64,000 nucleotides of DNA from Macrobrachium rosenbergii (taxonomy: Eukaryota > Arthropoda > Malacostraca > Decapoda > Palaemonidae). Both the position numbers and the translations under genes were made by a program. This document shows positions 24,180 through 35,779 of this stretch, one piece after another. The DNA lies in the NCBI RefSeq assembly GCF_040412425.1, contig NC_089755.1, positions 50,975,298-51,039,297 of the forward strand, in the 5' to 3' direction. The notes beneath the pieces were generated by a model. It did no database searches, was not told the origin of the DNA, and was given only the letters and a program-made list of their open reading frames with translations. Numbering within the stretch: position 1 is the first letter of the stretch; every line of letters starts with the position of its first letter.

Positions 24180-25240
24180 GGTGTTTGTTTACCTAATGTA
24201 GACCTACAGAATGTACAATCTTTCACGGCATCTTCCATGTACAATGCTTTTCTGGCCAAATATTCCTAAACTCTTCTCATTACATATCCAAAACACATCA
24301 ATCTTTGAGACCTTTGTCTCTTATCTAGCCTCCAGACACCATACCTCAGCTCACTCTTCATTCTACAGTAATACCTTTCCAAAACGACAGTAACCATGTT
24401 TCTGCTGCCCGAGTAGTGGTTCTTATGTACCCATAATAACTTTCTACCAAGGAAATCTTTATTTACCAGTGCACCTACTCTCTCTCTCTCTCGCTCTCAA
24501 CTGCTTCACAATCCATTGTATCCCAAAGGCAACAGAAATGCTCTACATCATCTAAGACCTACCCTTTTATCACAACAGAGTTTTCAACTCTATTGTCTTT
24601 CCTATTTGCTCTGTATTACATTTTTGGCAATGAAAATCTTATATTTTATAATCCTGAGCACCTATTTTAACACTATCCATTAAGTTCAGTAAACATTGGA
24701 CTTCCGCCTCACACCTTTCTCAAATCCACATGGCCACTTTCCTGACTGCTTTTTCCTTTGCTTCCTTCCCAGTTCCCCAAGTTTTGCTTATGTTGATTTT
24801 CAGTCCTTTTCTCTCCATTCCACTCTTCCACCTCCTAAACATTTTCATAACCTCTCTCCCAGATTCTGGTGTTAAGACTCGGTCATCTGGATAAATGGCA
24901 CAGTGCCCATCTTTGATGGACATCAATATTCTCAATTTGTGTCAATATGCATGCTGCTGCCTTCACTCTAGATCTAGTGTTATGGTATGGGTAACATCAC
25001 TAGCTTAGAGAGTCTCTTTGGTACCTCTCTGCCTTCATAATGTCAATTTAAATATCTTTATATCCACAAATGAGGTAATATTTTCTTTGCCTGGTACTCT
25101 TCCTGTAGTTGACTCTAGAAAGACACTGACCAGACAATTATCAACATTAACAATTTTTTGTTAACATCTGTTTCATTATTTTAATAGTATAAGCCAAGTA
25201 CTTGTATTTCTTTGTAATTTCCACATTGTCACTCTGACTT
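24180..25240 (-). mobile_element. Decayed non-LTR retrotransposon (RT fragment, third relic)
   Basis: The minus strand at 24720-24935 encodes EVMKMFRRWKSGMERKGLKI followed by NISKT, the region after the YADD box of non-LTR RTs (K-W-K-x-x-M-E-x-K-G-L-K-x-N-x-x-K-T). Nucleotide stretches around 24970-25060 and 24718-24745 match the relic at 13.0-13.4 kb. Stops and a CT microsatellite interrupt it. Confidence 0.75.
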
Positions 25241-25277
25241 ACTCTCATTTCTCGAGGCAAAGTTTCTCCTGTCACTC

Positions 25278-25377
<100 letters not shown>

Positions 25378-25692
25378 AATATGGGGGGCTAACTTACAAA
25401 ATACATTTTTGCATTAATTCTATATTGCACATAAATAAATAAAATTACAAATTTACCTGTATTCTTCTGTAACACCATTACATAAGTAGGACATAAAAAT
25501 AAAATCTTCACTATGTTTAAACCAATACTCAATTAAAAGCCACTGTAATCAAAACATGAGTTGTGTAGGATTTTTATAACCAGACTTGGTAGTGACGGAT
25601 ATTTGTACAGTACTGTATTGCCTTCCTTTTTTGGAACATATACTAGTTTTAGAACAGTAACTTCAACTAAGGTGCAGTATCTTCAGTCACAG

Positions 25693-26003
25693 AAGTGTTA
25701 TTTAACACAAAATATTTTGAAAATGCATCCCCATGGTGATTTCCTCTCGAGTTCCATTTCTGCCATAAAACTCCCAATTACAGAACTTACATGATCTTTG
25801 CTTTCCTCAAGAACAAGTAAGTGTAGAACTGTTGCTGCAGCATTACGCAAGTGTTATTTAACACAAAATATTTTGAAAATGCATCCCAATGGTAATTTTC
25901 TCTCAAGTTCCATTTCTGCCATAAAACTTCCATTACAGAAATTAGATGATCTTTGCTTTCCTCAAGAACAAGTGAGTGTAGAACTATTGCTGCTGCAGCA
26001 ACA
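25693..26003. repeat. 156 bp tandem duplication downstream of the NACHT gene
   Basis: Unit 1 at 25693-25848 and unit 2 at 25849-26003 share long identical blocks such as aagtgttatttaacacaaaa and catctttgctttcctcaaga-like stretches, with about 10 percent difference overall by eye. It may lie in the 3' UTR or just beyond the HEPN-NACHT gene. Confidence 0.85.
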
Positions 26004-26275
26004 GTTGCAACCAATTTTCACAGTTGATAAGACACTCCTCGTCACCAAACATGGTGCCATCAGCACTAGCTTTCTCTTTCATATCTTGTTCTACAATAAG
26101 CATGCAGTAACTCTCCTGAATGTCCAGTTGTCTGATTGTCCAGTTCAGTACATTTCTCTCCTTAACAGCCAAGCTACATCATTTTTCTGGCAAGTTTGTT
26201 TTCTCAGATGCCTGTTATTTCCTCTCTTATTTTTATAAGGCAGGTCTATCATTTGTTATGTAAAAGAATATGCTT

Positions 26276-26281
26276 TTTAAT
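26276..26281 (-). terminator. Possible polyadenylation signal ATTAAA of the NACHT gene
   Basis: ATTAAA on the minus strand about 95 bases beyond the stop at 26375. It is the nearest signal-like hexamer seen; no transcript evidence. Confidence 0.35.
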
Positions 26282-26374
26282 TTCCAGTCATCTTCAGGTC
26301 TATGACTTGTCCAACACTCTCAGTCTTCACATGGAAAAAGAGAAAAAAAATTGTCACGTGTTAGGGACTGTAAA

Positions 26375-26561
26375 TCAACTGATTTCTATGAAATCCTTCC
26401 CCTGTAATTTTCTCAACTCTTCTAATTCATCACTAGTTAGCTTATTAATTGTGTTGAAGGAAATCTTCTCATGTACAGTGCTTTCAAGTTCTTTCAGAAG
26501 ATAACCAATAGTCTCACAAGTCATTTCTGAGTTCAGCAGGGACAATTTATGGCAGCCATTT
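26375..26561 (-). CDS. HEPN-NACHT protein, coding exon 2 (C-terminus)
   Basis: Opens after a textbook acceptor (T-rich tract, CCCTGCAG, AG at 26563-26562). The first base joins the AG left by exon 1 to make an Arg codon. It then encodes NGCHKLSLLNSEMTCETIGY and continues to LQGKDFIEIS and a TGA stop at 26377-26375, 61 further residues. The C-x-K-L-x-L-x-x-S-x-M-x-x-E-T-I-G-x-L-L-x-x-L pattern resembles one leucine-rich strand/helix repeat. Joined to exon 1 it gives a 972-residue protein. The phase match, acceptor quality and acidic, helix-forming composition support the join. The intron between them is about 2.8 kb (26562-29338). Confidence 0.8.
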
Positions 26562-26639
26562 CTGCAGGGAAAAAAAAACATATACTGTATAAGATACTGA
26601 AATTGATAACACAAATCACAAACACAACACATAACTAAA

Positions 26640-29330
26640 CAATATATAAATGTACATGACTACTACAGAGTGGATAGCCAGACAGATAAAAAGGGCCAAA
26701 CCCTAGTGTTGGGAACTGTTTATGCTTTTGGGGGGCGGGGGTCCCACTCTGCTAATGGGCATTCAAGGTCAGAAATCTATATTGTCAGAGGGGAATTTTT
26801 TTTGGCTACCTAGAGCATTTCAGTGTAGATGTAAAAGCTCTACCATAGATCATGCAATTAAAAGACCCATACAATGGACTACTGAAAATGGCACTTAACA
26901 CCAACATACTGTACTTTAATTTTTAAAATGTGCTTGATGCTAGCTTTATTATTTTCTTTTTTTGTGGAATTAGGCATAACTCTTTTGTTTCTTAACATAT
27001 TATTTTTCAGTGCTTGTTCCAAAATAGTATTGTAAAGCAGGCTTCAGTTTCATAAAAGTTGTAAGAGCATGTGAAAAATTTTTTAGCGACAAATGAAAAT
27101 ATGTTTAACTACCAAATGGCTAATATCACATAACACTGAACTTGATTTAAATTTATGGATAAATTCAAACAATAGCATAACTCTTCTAAATTAAGATTAA
27201 TAAAAACTCAAAACAAAGACTGCACAGTCCACAATAGCATCCCAAGGCTGACAAGTCCATGATGGGAAAAGGAAGGAAATGCACACACTGCCTTGAAAAT
27301 AACTTATGGATAAATCAAAAAACCATTTTAAGATGCTCATTTTCCAAAGATTCAATATGCTGAAAACCTATATAAAATTTGGACTTTCATATTTTCAGAT
27401 GAAAGTGGTGATTGCTGAAAATAGATGAAAGTGGTGATTGCTAACTCAGGATTTATTAACTCTACCTGATAGGCAGTGCTAATGTATGTAACTAGAGTAA
27501 GTGTGGAAGGCTGTCCCAGCTTTATGACAGAAGCTGAAAGCTGTTAATACCTCTGATTCTGAGGTCCCAGCAGAACGTCTGAATAAACCAAAATTTTGTA
27601 TATAGTGTAGAGTAAAATTTGGATTCACATGAACATTTCATTACTGGTGGGGTCAGACTTTTCAAGGAACACTTGACAGTGCAATTGACTCAATATATTA
27701 ATTCCTGCAGCACACCTGGAGGTGCATCAAATTGTGACACAAACAAACTATACATATCTATATGCTGATATCACATCATCTTTACTATGCATCTGGTAAT
27801 TTAAAAGTTTTAAGCCTTTCACAAAAATACAAAAGTATGAAAACGAGGCAGTTAGATTAGACATTGGACATGGACAGACCACTTATGAAAAATCCTCATT
27901 ACAGAAGGATTACCTGTACACAACAGCTAACCACCTCATCCTACCTTTCATATGTACAGGTACACTACAGTATCTGCCATTTTATGGTAGCAAGATAAGA
28001 GGTAATTTGAGAAATTTATACTTTACCGCTAATCACCTTGCCAATTTCTCCTTCTCATTCTAAGCTTAATCCCTAGTCAGGGTCACTATTTTTGATGAGC
28101 CTTATCCAGGTGTTTCTGTCACTCACTGAACAGCTCATTTCATAATTTGTTTTGGCAATTTTTATGGACAACTACCCTTCCTGACTCCAACTCTCCCTTC
28201 TGGGCCTGAGAAAGATAAAAAGCATAATCACTAGTACAATTAGCAATGCAAAACTACATAGCATAAACTAGGGGGAGAGTCCATTTGAAAGGCATACTTC
28301 TCTAGCACACATTCGCACTTTTGTATAAGACGCAATTCCGCTAGGCTTAATGGACCAAATTCTTCACCTTACCAAATGCACTAATGATAATTGTCTGAAT
28401 CAATGAGAAAGGTTACTTAGGTTACTGGTTCCTGCAACTTCTTGTAGAAAAGTATAGTTTGGGAATGTTTTTTCTGCATTCCTAAGGTCCTTGAATATGA
28501 AGATACATTTTTCTCACTGGACAAGGAACAATGTCCTCTTTGTCTCAGCATGATTAAAAAAAGACAGAAAAGTGATGGGTGCAGAGGCCTGATTCAGGCT
28601 ACCTGGAGTGTCCTGCTATAAAATCACAATAAAAACCAGACCTGTTAAATTCTACTTCTTATCAATCATTACTGAAGAGTGAATGAAATCCACTGATCTG
28701 TATAGAGTATGCTGAAGTCAGAGGAAGACCATTCTCTAGATAGGGTTCAACAACAAGCTCAAATCAAAGGTTAGTAGGCAGTTTTAGAAAGACTCTTCAG
28801 TACTAACAAGGGGCCATAAATAAATATCTAATTGCATTCTGCAAAACCTCATCCTCACAAAATGCCCTGACCTTTGGCACTTCTGTAGAAGCTACATCAG
28901 GTCCATACTGCTCAACAACTTGAGGAAAAACATCCCAAAAATCGTCAAACAACAAAGGGTAACAACTCGTCTTCACCATTCAAGAAACTAGAAAACATAC
29001 CTGCTTGGTCTAGGCAAAGGGTTAAAACTGCAAGGTTAGATATAGCATTGCTGCCTCTGGTGAAAAGTCTCTGTTTCATAATCTAAGCTATAAACTTCTG
29101 AGAGAAATGCATATCCAGGATCCAACGGAATCAACGAAATAATGCTGGCATAGGAACTCCTCCCACCTGTGAAATTTCCTGGGGACATCTCACTGCACTT
29201 TAAAGTAAATAAGGGGTTGAAATAAAATTATCCATGGTCTCTGGAATAAATTTTCAAGTAAAATTATAGGTTTGTTTCTTGTACAAACATTAATGATGCA
29301 TATGGGAATGTAATTACAGTAAACATTAAA
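26640..29330. other. Intron of the HEPN-NACHT gene
   Basis: No further exon was found between the two coding exons. The 28050-28300 segment, with a tagtcagggtcac block, may be the tail of an old retroelement. The rest is AT-rich with no clear content. Confidence 0.55.
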
Positions 29331-29338
29331 ATAATTAC

Positions 29339-32070
29339 CTTCCACTTATTAGCTTCACCACTCCTGCAATCCATTCCTTATGTTCATCATTTGCTTCCAT
29401 TAGCCTTAATTCAAATTTTCCTGTATAATCCAAATCACACAACTCAGAAGGGGAGCAGCTGAAAGGAATGGCAAGTGTTATACATAGTGTTCTGACAGTT
29501 TTGTAAATCCTACTCAAACTTATTTTGAACGTGCTGAATGCATCAACCGAGTTCAGTCTGACACGAATTGCCTCCAGCTTATCAAAGGAACTCAAAATTT
29601 CCTGCTCTCCTAAACCACCAGTGAAACTAGTGAGGTGACCCCAAGGGTTCAAAGACAAAAGTAAGCCATCTGACAATTTACTGCAGGAGTTATTTTCATG
29701 GTTCCAAAAGTGGAATTCAATCATAACTGGATCTATTTTCCCATCTGCCTGCATACACTCCATCTTCTTACATCTGATTTCTTTCAGTGTGGTTAAAAGT
29801 TCTTTGATATCATAAGGATCAACATTAGCTGGGATTTCAATCTTTAAAGTTTCTAAATTCACATCGAGATCACGATAAAAACTGAGCCCAGAAACAACAT
29901 GTTCATCATCCAAAGTCCAAACTGACTGAGGCAATTTGTCAACAATTTTGCAACCCACATCCTCATTTTTCAGGGTTTCTAAGTAAAAATTCCACCAAAA
30001 GTTGAAATCTGTAGAAGATATATTTGCCTTCCTCAAAATCTCAAATATTTCTGACATTTCATTTACCTTCAACATCTCTGTAATTGCCAAACTTCCTGTC
30101 ATATACTTGACAACTTCCAGTAAATTTTGCCATTCAGTCTCATTTTCCACTTCAACATCTATATCTTTAAATGAGAGGCTGCCACAGCTTCCAAGAGTTA
30201 CACTATTAGCCAAATATGCTCCAGCTAGATATTCCATTTGCGTTTTATGAAGAAAAACAAATGATCTGTTTTGTACGGGACTGTTCTCTTCTGATTCGCA
30301 ATACAAATAGGTGGATAAAAAGTCCAGTACATCAACTGATCTCCAACAGCATTCCATCATGCTTTTAAATTCTTTCTCTGTCAAACACATGAGCTCTCCT
30401 TCAAGCAGCAGTGACCAAGCTTGTTGACCTAAGTAGAAAAATATCTTGTCAAGTTCATACTCCAGTTTTCCTCCGTCTTTGTTCTCTAAAAGCTCTATGT
30501 CCTTTTTCTCTAGTTGCTCATAAAATCTTTTTTGACAGAGCTTGAAGATTTCCCAATACAACATAGTAGGCGATGCAATTTTGGAAGCAATTCTGGAATC
30601 CAAACTCCACAGATATATAAGAAGAGAAAGAGTTAATGGAAGTTTCAAATGTTTACCTAAACCTTTTCCAGTAGTTTCTATATAATTTAGAAAAGAATTA
30701 AGTTCTTCAGCACAGCACACGTCATCTTTTTCCAGTGTTCCAAATACTTTCTCTGAAAAAATTTTTAAATTCCTTTCATCAAAGCCATGTATTTGTACTG
30801 GAAGGGCAGAAACTTTGTACTTTCTAGCAATAAAAAGCACATCGTCTTTGTATTCGGGAAGAGTAGTCAACAGAATACATTTATCATAAAATTTACAAAA
30901 AATATCCCCAACAAGATTTAGAGAGTTGCCTATCTTGGCTTCTTCAAAACCATCCACAACTATAAGCACATTAAGGTCCTTCAAAGTTGGTATTATGTCA
31001 CCATCATCAAAATCCTCACAGGTTTTCACCAAACATTCTTTTTTCAGAAACTCTATCAGTGTCTTTGATCGAACTTTGCGAACTTCAACAAATATTATCA
31101 AATCAAATTTATCAAGACCAGTTACATTTTGATCACAATTTTTGCACCACTCATGGATTAAATAATGACATAAAAAGGTCTTTCCACATCCAGATAATCC
31201 ATACATCACAATAGCAGAAGGAATCTGTTCTGGGCCTTCAACTCTTTCAGTAACATTGAAAATCTCGGCTATTTTAATGTTGTTTTTACTGTACTCTATA
31301 TTCAATGTAGTAAAGATTCTCTCAACTTGATGTTTACTTAAGGGAGTTTTCTCTATACCTTCCTCTGTTATCCAAATGTGAGGATTAAGAGTTTGCAATT
31401 TGCTATATGATGACTGAACCTCTCTTTTCCCTTCATTGATCATTTTAAACCTTGAATTATTTCTAAATTTCCTCACACCATCTGAATATGTCTTGTCATC
31501 CACCTGGCTAATTTTTGCAGAAAGAATACTCTGCATAGTGTTTTCCATACACCTTATATTATCTGAGAAGTCTTTGCCAACAACAGTTCCAACACCCAAA
31601 TAAATGTCGTTAAGAATACCTCTAAGAAAGTCAATCAGAGTAATACATTCACTACACGTAATTCCATACTGGTGGCAAATTCTGTTTCTCATTCTTTTTA
31701 ATTCTTCAACTGCTGATTTTGAGTCATCGCTCAGATTATCAAAGAGATCTTTGCATACTACTGTCATGACTGTACATGCAAAAGATATATCAAAATCTAC
31801 ATTATTCAGGTCTAAATCTAAAAGGTCATAATGGTCTTTTGTGAAACAATCCTTAAATTTCCTATTGCTCCATTTTTGAGAGACTAAGTATTGGCGTAAA
31901 GTCTTACTCCCTCCATTGGAATTCAACATGTGTGAATACATTGCTCTTACAACATCACACAAGACATTTTGTCCAACTACATTCACACACTTAAATAACT
32001 TGCTGAACTGAAAGTCATCTTCACAGTATCCTTTTTCCATATGAAGTGCTGTATCCGTACATGAAGCCAT
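29339..32070 (-). CDS. HEPN-NACHT STAND NTPase (NLR-like), coding exon 1
   Basis: A single 2.73 kb exon encodes residues 1-910 and two bases of the next codon (donor AG|GTAATT at 29338). Start context is excellent (A at -3, G at +4). Residues about 55-165 fit a DZIP3-type HEPN domain: a VDFDISFACTVMTVVC helix, then R128-N129-x3-H133, the RNxxxH motif of HEPN ribonucleases. Residues about 285-440 form a NACHT ATPase: Walker A GLSGCGKT (291-298), Walker B LIVVDGFEE (369-377), and a sensor-like LLTTLP (400-405). Residues 604-621 (FVFLHKTQMEYLAGAYLA) match the F-x-H-x-x-x-Q-E-(F/Y)-x-A-A block that ends animal NLR helical domains. The C-terminal third has irregular leucine-rich stretches and no clear named fold. 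No signal peptide or membrane segment is seen, so it is probably cytosolic. By analogy with STAND proteins it should bind NTP, oligomerise on a trigger and activate its N-terminal effector; the trigger and target are unknown. It stands alone here. Confidence 0.9.
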
Positions 32071-32104
32071 TTTGACATACAGTACAGTGGTCTTCTATCC
32101 GAGC
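32071..32104 (-). other. 5' UTR part of the HEPN-NACHT first coding exon
   Basis: An acceptor (ATTTTGCAG, AG at 32106-32105) lies 34 bases upstream of the start codon, which implies an upstream noncoding exon and an intron in the 5' UTR. The leader contains a short out-of-frame ATG eight bases before the start codon that overlaps it; this could lower translation. Confidence 0.55.
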
Positions 32105-32129
32105 CTGCAAAATTAAGATCACATTAAGC

Positions 32130-32704
32130 TTTGTTTCATCACAAACCATTAATCACGTTCATGCCAGATTCATGGTCTTGAATTTCTCCATAATCATAGC
32201 CTTTCATCCAAGAGCAAAAGTAATAATTTAGTCAAATATCAAGTGTAACACATGAACCTACAGGTATTCATCAATCACTACTAAGAAATCAAGTGCTGAC
32301 ATCATAATGACATACATTAAGATATGCTTCTGCTGACAAACAAGTCTTTATATAAACCTACTCAGAATTCCCTAATAACTTGATGGGTCACTATTTTCCA
32401 GCCTTATCCATTAGCTAATTCATCTTTATTGACATACTTTACTTCTTTCCTCTTAATAATTGATACAAGGGTAATTTAAGGACATTTAAAGCCACAAATA
32501 TGGGCATATAGTTGATTGGTTTGTAAAAAAAAAAAAAAAAAAATCTAGTCTTGTTATAAAAACTCAGCACAAGAAAACCTCTTAAACTGAATCAAAATAC
32601 AGTAAATACCTTGCATAAAAATATAATTACAGTAATTTAAATGGCTGAATATTATCACATGTAAATAAGCATACAATTATATTTTAACACAATTTTGCTT
32701 TGAA

Positions 32705-32744
<40 letters not shown>

Positions 32745-34250
32745 AAAATAAAACCCGTGTTCATAGGGAACCTGTTTCTTTTACAAATGCTTTTGTGATC
32801 ATGCAGAAGGAGAGGTAAAGCATCTAATAACCAGTTAGCACCAACAATGTAGTGGTTATAGTATGCGTTAAGTTCTCATTAAAAGGATACCTCCGTCTCA
32901 CCTGACATAGAGCCTGTTATATTTTTTAGCATCTGCAAAACTGACTCCTAATTTACAGAAGGAAGTTTTGATTCTACCTGAAAGAGCATTGGAGGAAAAT
33001 GGTGTGTGAGAAGATTTTTCTGCTTGAAGAAGCACTCATGGTGTTTATGTTTTTAACACCAGTAACTATGGAACACAAAATCTTCACTTATAAGGCAACC
33101 TTCCTAGGTCACACAAGATATCTTTTGACAGATTTCTGGGAATTCTGACTAATCTTTGGCATTTATACGGTATAGGGCACCAGCCAGAAAGGTATTTTCT
33201 GGCTGCTATATAAGCAAAGCATAAGTTACTTTGCTTATAAAACATGATCAATTCTTGCTGGGCACTCCAATTAGGCTATGAAGAAAGGACCTGATGACCT
33301 AGCTCATGAAAGAGGCTGATTGATCGGATAATGGATCACACTAAATTAGAAACTGAAGAGAAAAGTCCATGAACTGTTCATCACAACAATGGCAGGGGCA
33401 GGGGTATATCCAAAACTAAATTTTCACTGAAATAATGAACTTAGGTCACCAAATTCTACTTGGCCAGGGAGATGCCTTCATCCCCTTTGGATCCCATAAC
33501 CTAAAACATTAAACTAAATACATCTGAAAAATACTCCATAATATGTTGGATGACATATTAAACAAAAAGTCATAATTTCTGCATTTTATTGGTATACAGT
33601 GTTTTCTTAATGGACACAATGAGCTTTCCCTCAAATTTCAACCATTTTCCTTCTACAGTAAGCAAAAATCTTAAAAAATCTGAAAAAGAAAGAGACAAGG
33701 ACTGATTTCTTTAAAAATGATCCTTATTTTCCTTTCACCGTGACACCATACAGTAGGCTATTTGATTAATGACGTTCTTCCATCCATGCTAATGGGTAAT
33801 TCTGTCTGTACTGACTGTTGCAACATATGATGTCATTAAATGATTCAGCGTGTGCAATGCTGCGCCGTGTGTTCTGGAACATTTTTTAATCATTAATTCT
33901 TTTGTGTTAAGAAACCTATGGCATCATGACACTTCTATGCTTAAGATTTCTTTCCAGGTTTGCTAGGCAGCCATTCTTTGGTAATGGGGTTAATTTGTGT
34001 CTATATCTTCATACCAGAAACTAGTCTGGTAGCAATGTAGCTTGGGCTATTAAAAGTCATGAAGCAAGTTACTTTACAGCTTTCTAACCTGACTCAGGGG
34101 GCCATGCACGTAACACCTAAACAGGGCAAGTGTAGCTAAGAACAACGGGAACAGGTTCATAAGATGAAAACTAACCTAACCTTACCTAGGATGCCATATC
34201 CTGACCTAACCAGATCTTACTTTCCTGACCTCACTTAGACCACTGCGCCC
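32130..34250. other. Unassigned region upstream of the HEPN-NACHT gene
   Basis: Probably holds the 5' UTR intron and the promoter. Only an (ATT)n tract (32707-32741), an A-run near 32526 and small hairpins near 33180-33240 stand out. Confidence 0.4.
32707..32741. repeat. (ATT)n microsatellite
   Basis: About 11-12 units of ATT. Confidence 0.95.
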
Positions 34251-34259
34251 TGACCTGGC

Positions 34260-35770
34260 TGGGGGGGGGGGCTTCCCCCCCACCTCATGTACCCCCAAAA
34301 GCAACCTTAACCTTCCATTCAGATGTAGTGCTAGAGCCTGGTCCTGTCGTTCAGCAAACCACCCATTAGCCTAGGTCCATCAAGAAAACCATATTTAGAT
34401 AGAATGAACTGTGTTTTTGTTCAATATTCATATTTTGGTATTTCTACATAGCAGCTCCGCCCAAATTATTACCTTGGAAATTGATTTTTCCTAAACTTTT
34501 AGTGTTGCTGATGAAGTAGGTGGTGTTGTTTATTGTCAGTCAATTATTATTAACGTACAACTCTACCCAACAATGTTGGGGACCCTGTGGGAACTCGGGG
34601 TTTTGGGTGGGGAACTACACTGGGAGAAAACCGGGTGTATGGATCGGTTCTGTGCATTCGCAAGTCATCAGGGAGCATATGTTCAAGAAGGGAATGGCTA
34701 ATGAAATCTAGGTAATTCTATTTATTAGCTCCATGCCTGTTTTTACCTTTTCAACTGGTTTTTTCTACATTTTTGGACTCCTGATACTGGTGGTGCACTT
34801 GTTTGTTGTCGGCCAAATGGAATGTCCCTTCGCCGTGTTTAGTACTGGCCCGGGGGGGGGGGCGGTAACCATACATTAAGTTATAGCACTTGCCGGACAG
34901 GATATGAACCATTCCAAACAGACGTACCCGTGCTCTGTCTTGTGAAGATCGCGTTCGGAAACCCCTTGTTGGATGGACTTCCGGGGTTAATTACAGGTTA
35001 ATTACATTTGTGCAACAAAAACTGCTGGTAAATCCATAATTAGCAACCAAAAAATCGTAGAAAAAGTCAAGTTAGAAGGAAATCGCCGCCTCGGAGCTAC
35101 TACTTAGATCTACCCAATACCATATCAGCTCTGAGGTTAATTACAGGTTAATTACAGTTGACCGACAACAAATAACTGTAAATTCTTGATAAGCAACCAA
35201 GTGTTACAGACTTAACTGGTCTTACGCATCCATGGGATCACGATGGGGGGACAACCGCAGTTGTTTGCTTAACGACCTTCCAAGACAGGATAAATACTTC
35301 ATTTGGGCTCCCTTGCTTTTCTGAAGTCTTAGGTTTGGCTTAGCTAAGCCCGTAATGGCAGTGTTTGTGTCTTCTTTTCATGTCATACCAAGGATGACGT
35401 AAAGGAAATCAACGGTCAGACATTTTTTCCTTTGTCAGTTTTGTGCTTGCCTGCCGGTCCTTACCAATAGTCAACATCGGGTTTAGTAGTAGTAGTAGAA
35501 AGCGGGGTATGCCTTTGAAACGCCTCCCTTGTATGTGTGTACGTTTAAGTTTTTTGTTTCTGTGATACCATAAATCTTTTGAAAATTCTTTTCCGTTTTC
35601 AATTTCTTCTTGTGGCAGATCTGCAAACAGACGTATATTAGTAGTGGGTTTTGGGCGTTGTCTCTGAAACGTCGATCTATCTCTCCTTTGCTTGTTTTGT
35701 TCAAGTTTATTGTCTCTGTAGTATCAGGTATTTTCAATAAATTCCTTCCTATTTTCAACTTACTCTTTCG
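34260..35770. repeat. Dispersed ~1 kb repeat, copy 2 (with internal duplications)
   Basis: Shares ordered blocks with 21825-22815: the G-run/C-run hairpin at 34260, tttagtgttgctgatgaagt at 34498, atgttcaagaagggaatggc, the ggttaattacaggttaatta blocks at 34985 and 35130, and the gaaacg...aaattcctt blocks at 35515 and 35650. The last two pairs are internal duplications absent from copy 1. Confidence 0.65.
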
Positions 35771-35779
35771 ACAGATCTG

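Noticed and set aside
30002..31831. Plus-strand frames of 68-82 codons inside 29.3-32.1 kb
   Set aside because: They are shadows of the HEPN-NACHT coding exon.
34260..34300. G-run/C-run hairpin as a transcription terminator
   Set aside because: It is part of the dispersed repeat (also seen near 22108), and such terminators do not apply to animal genes.
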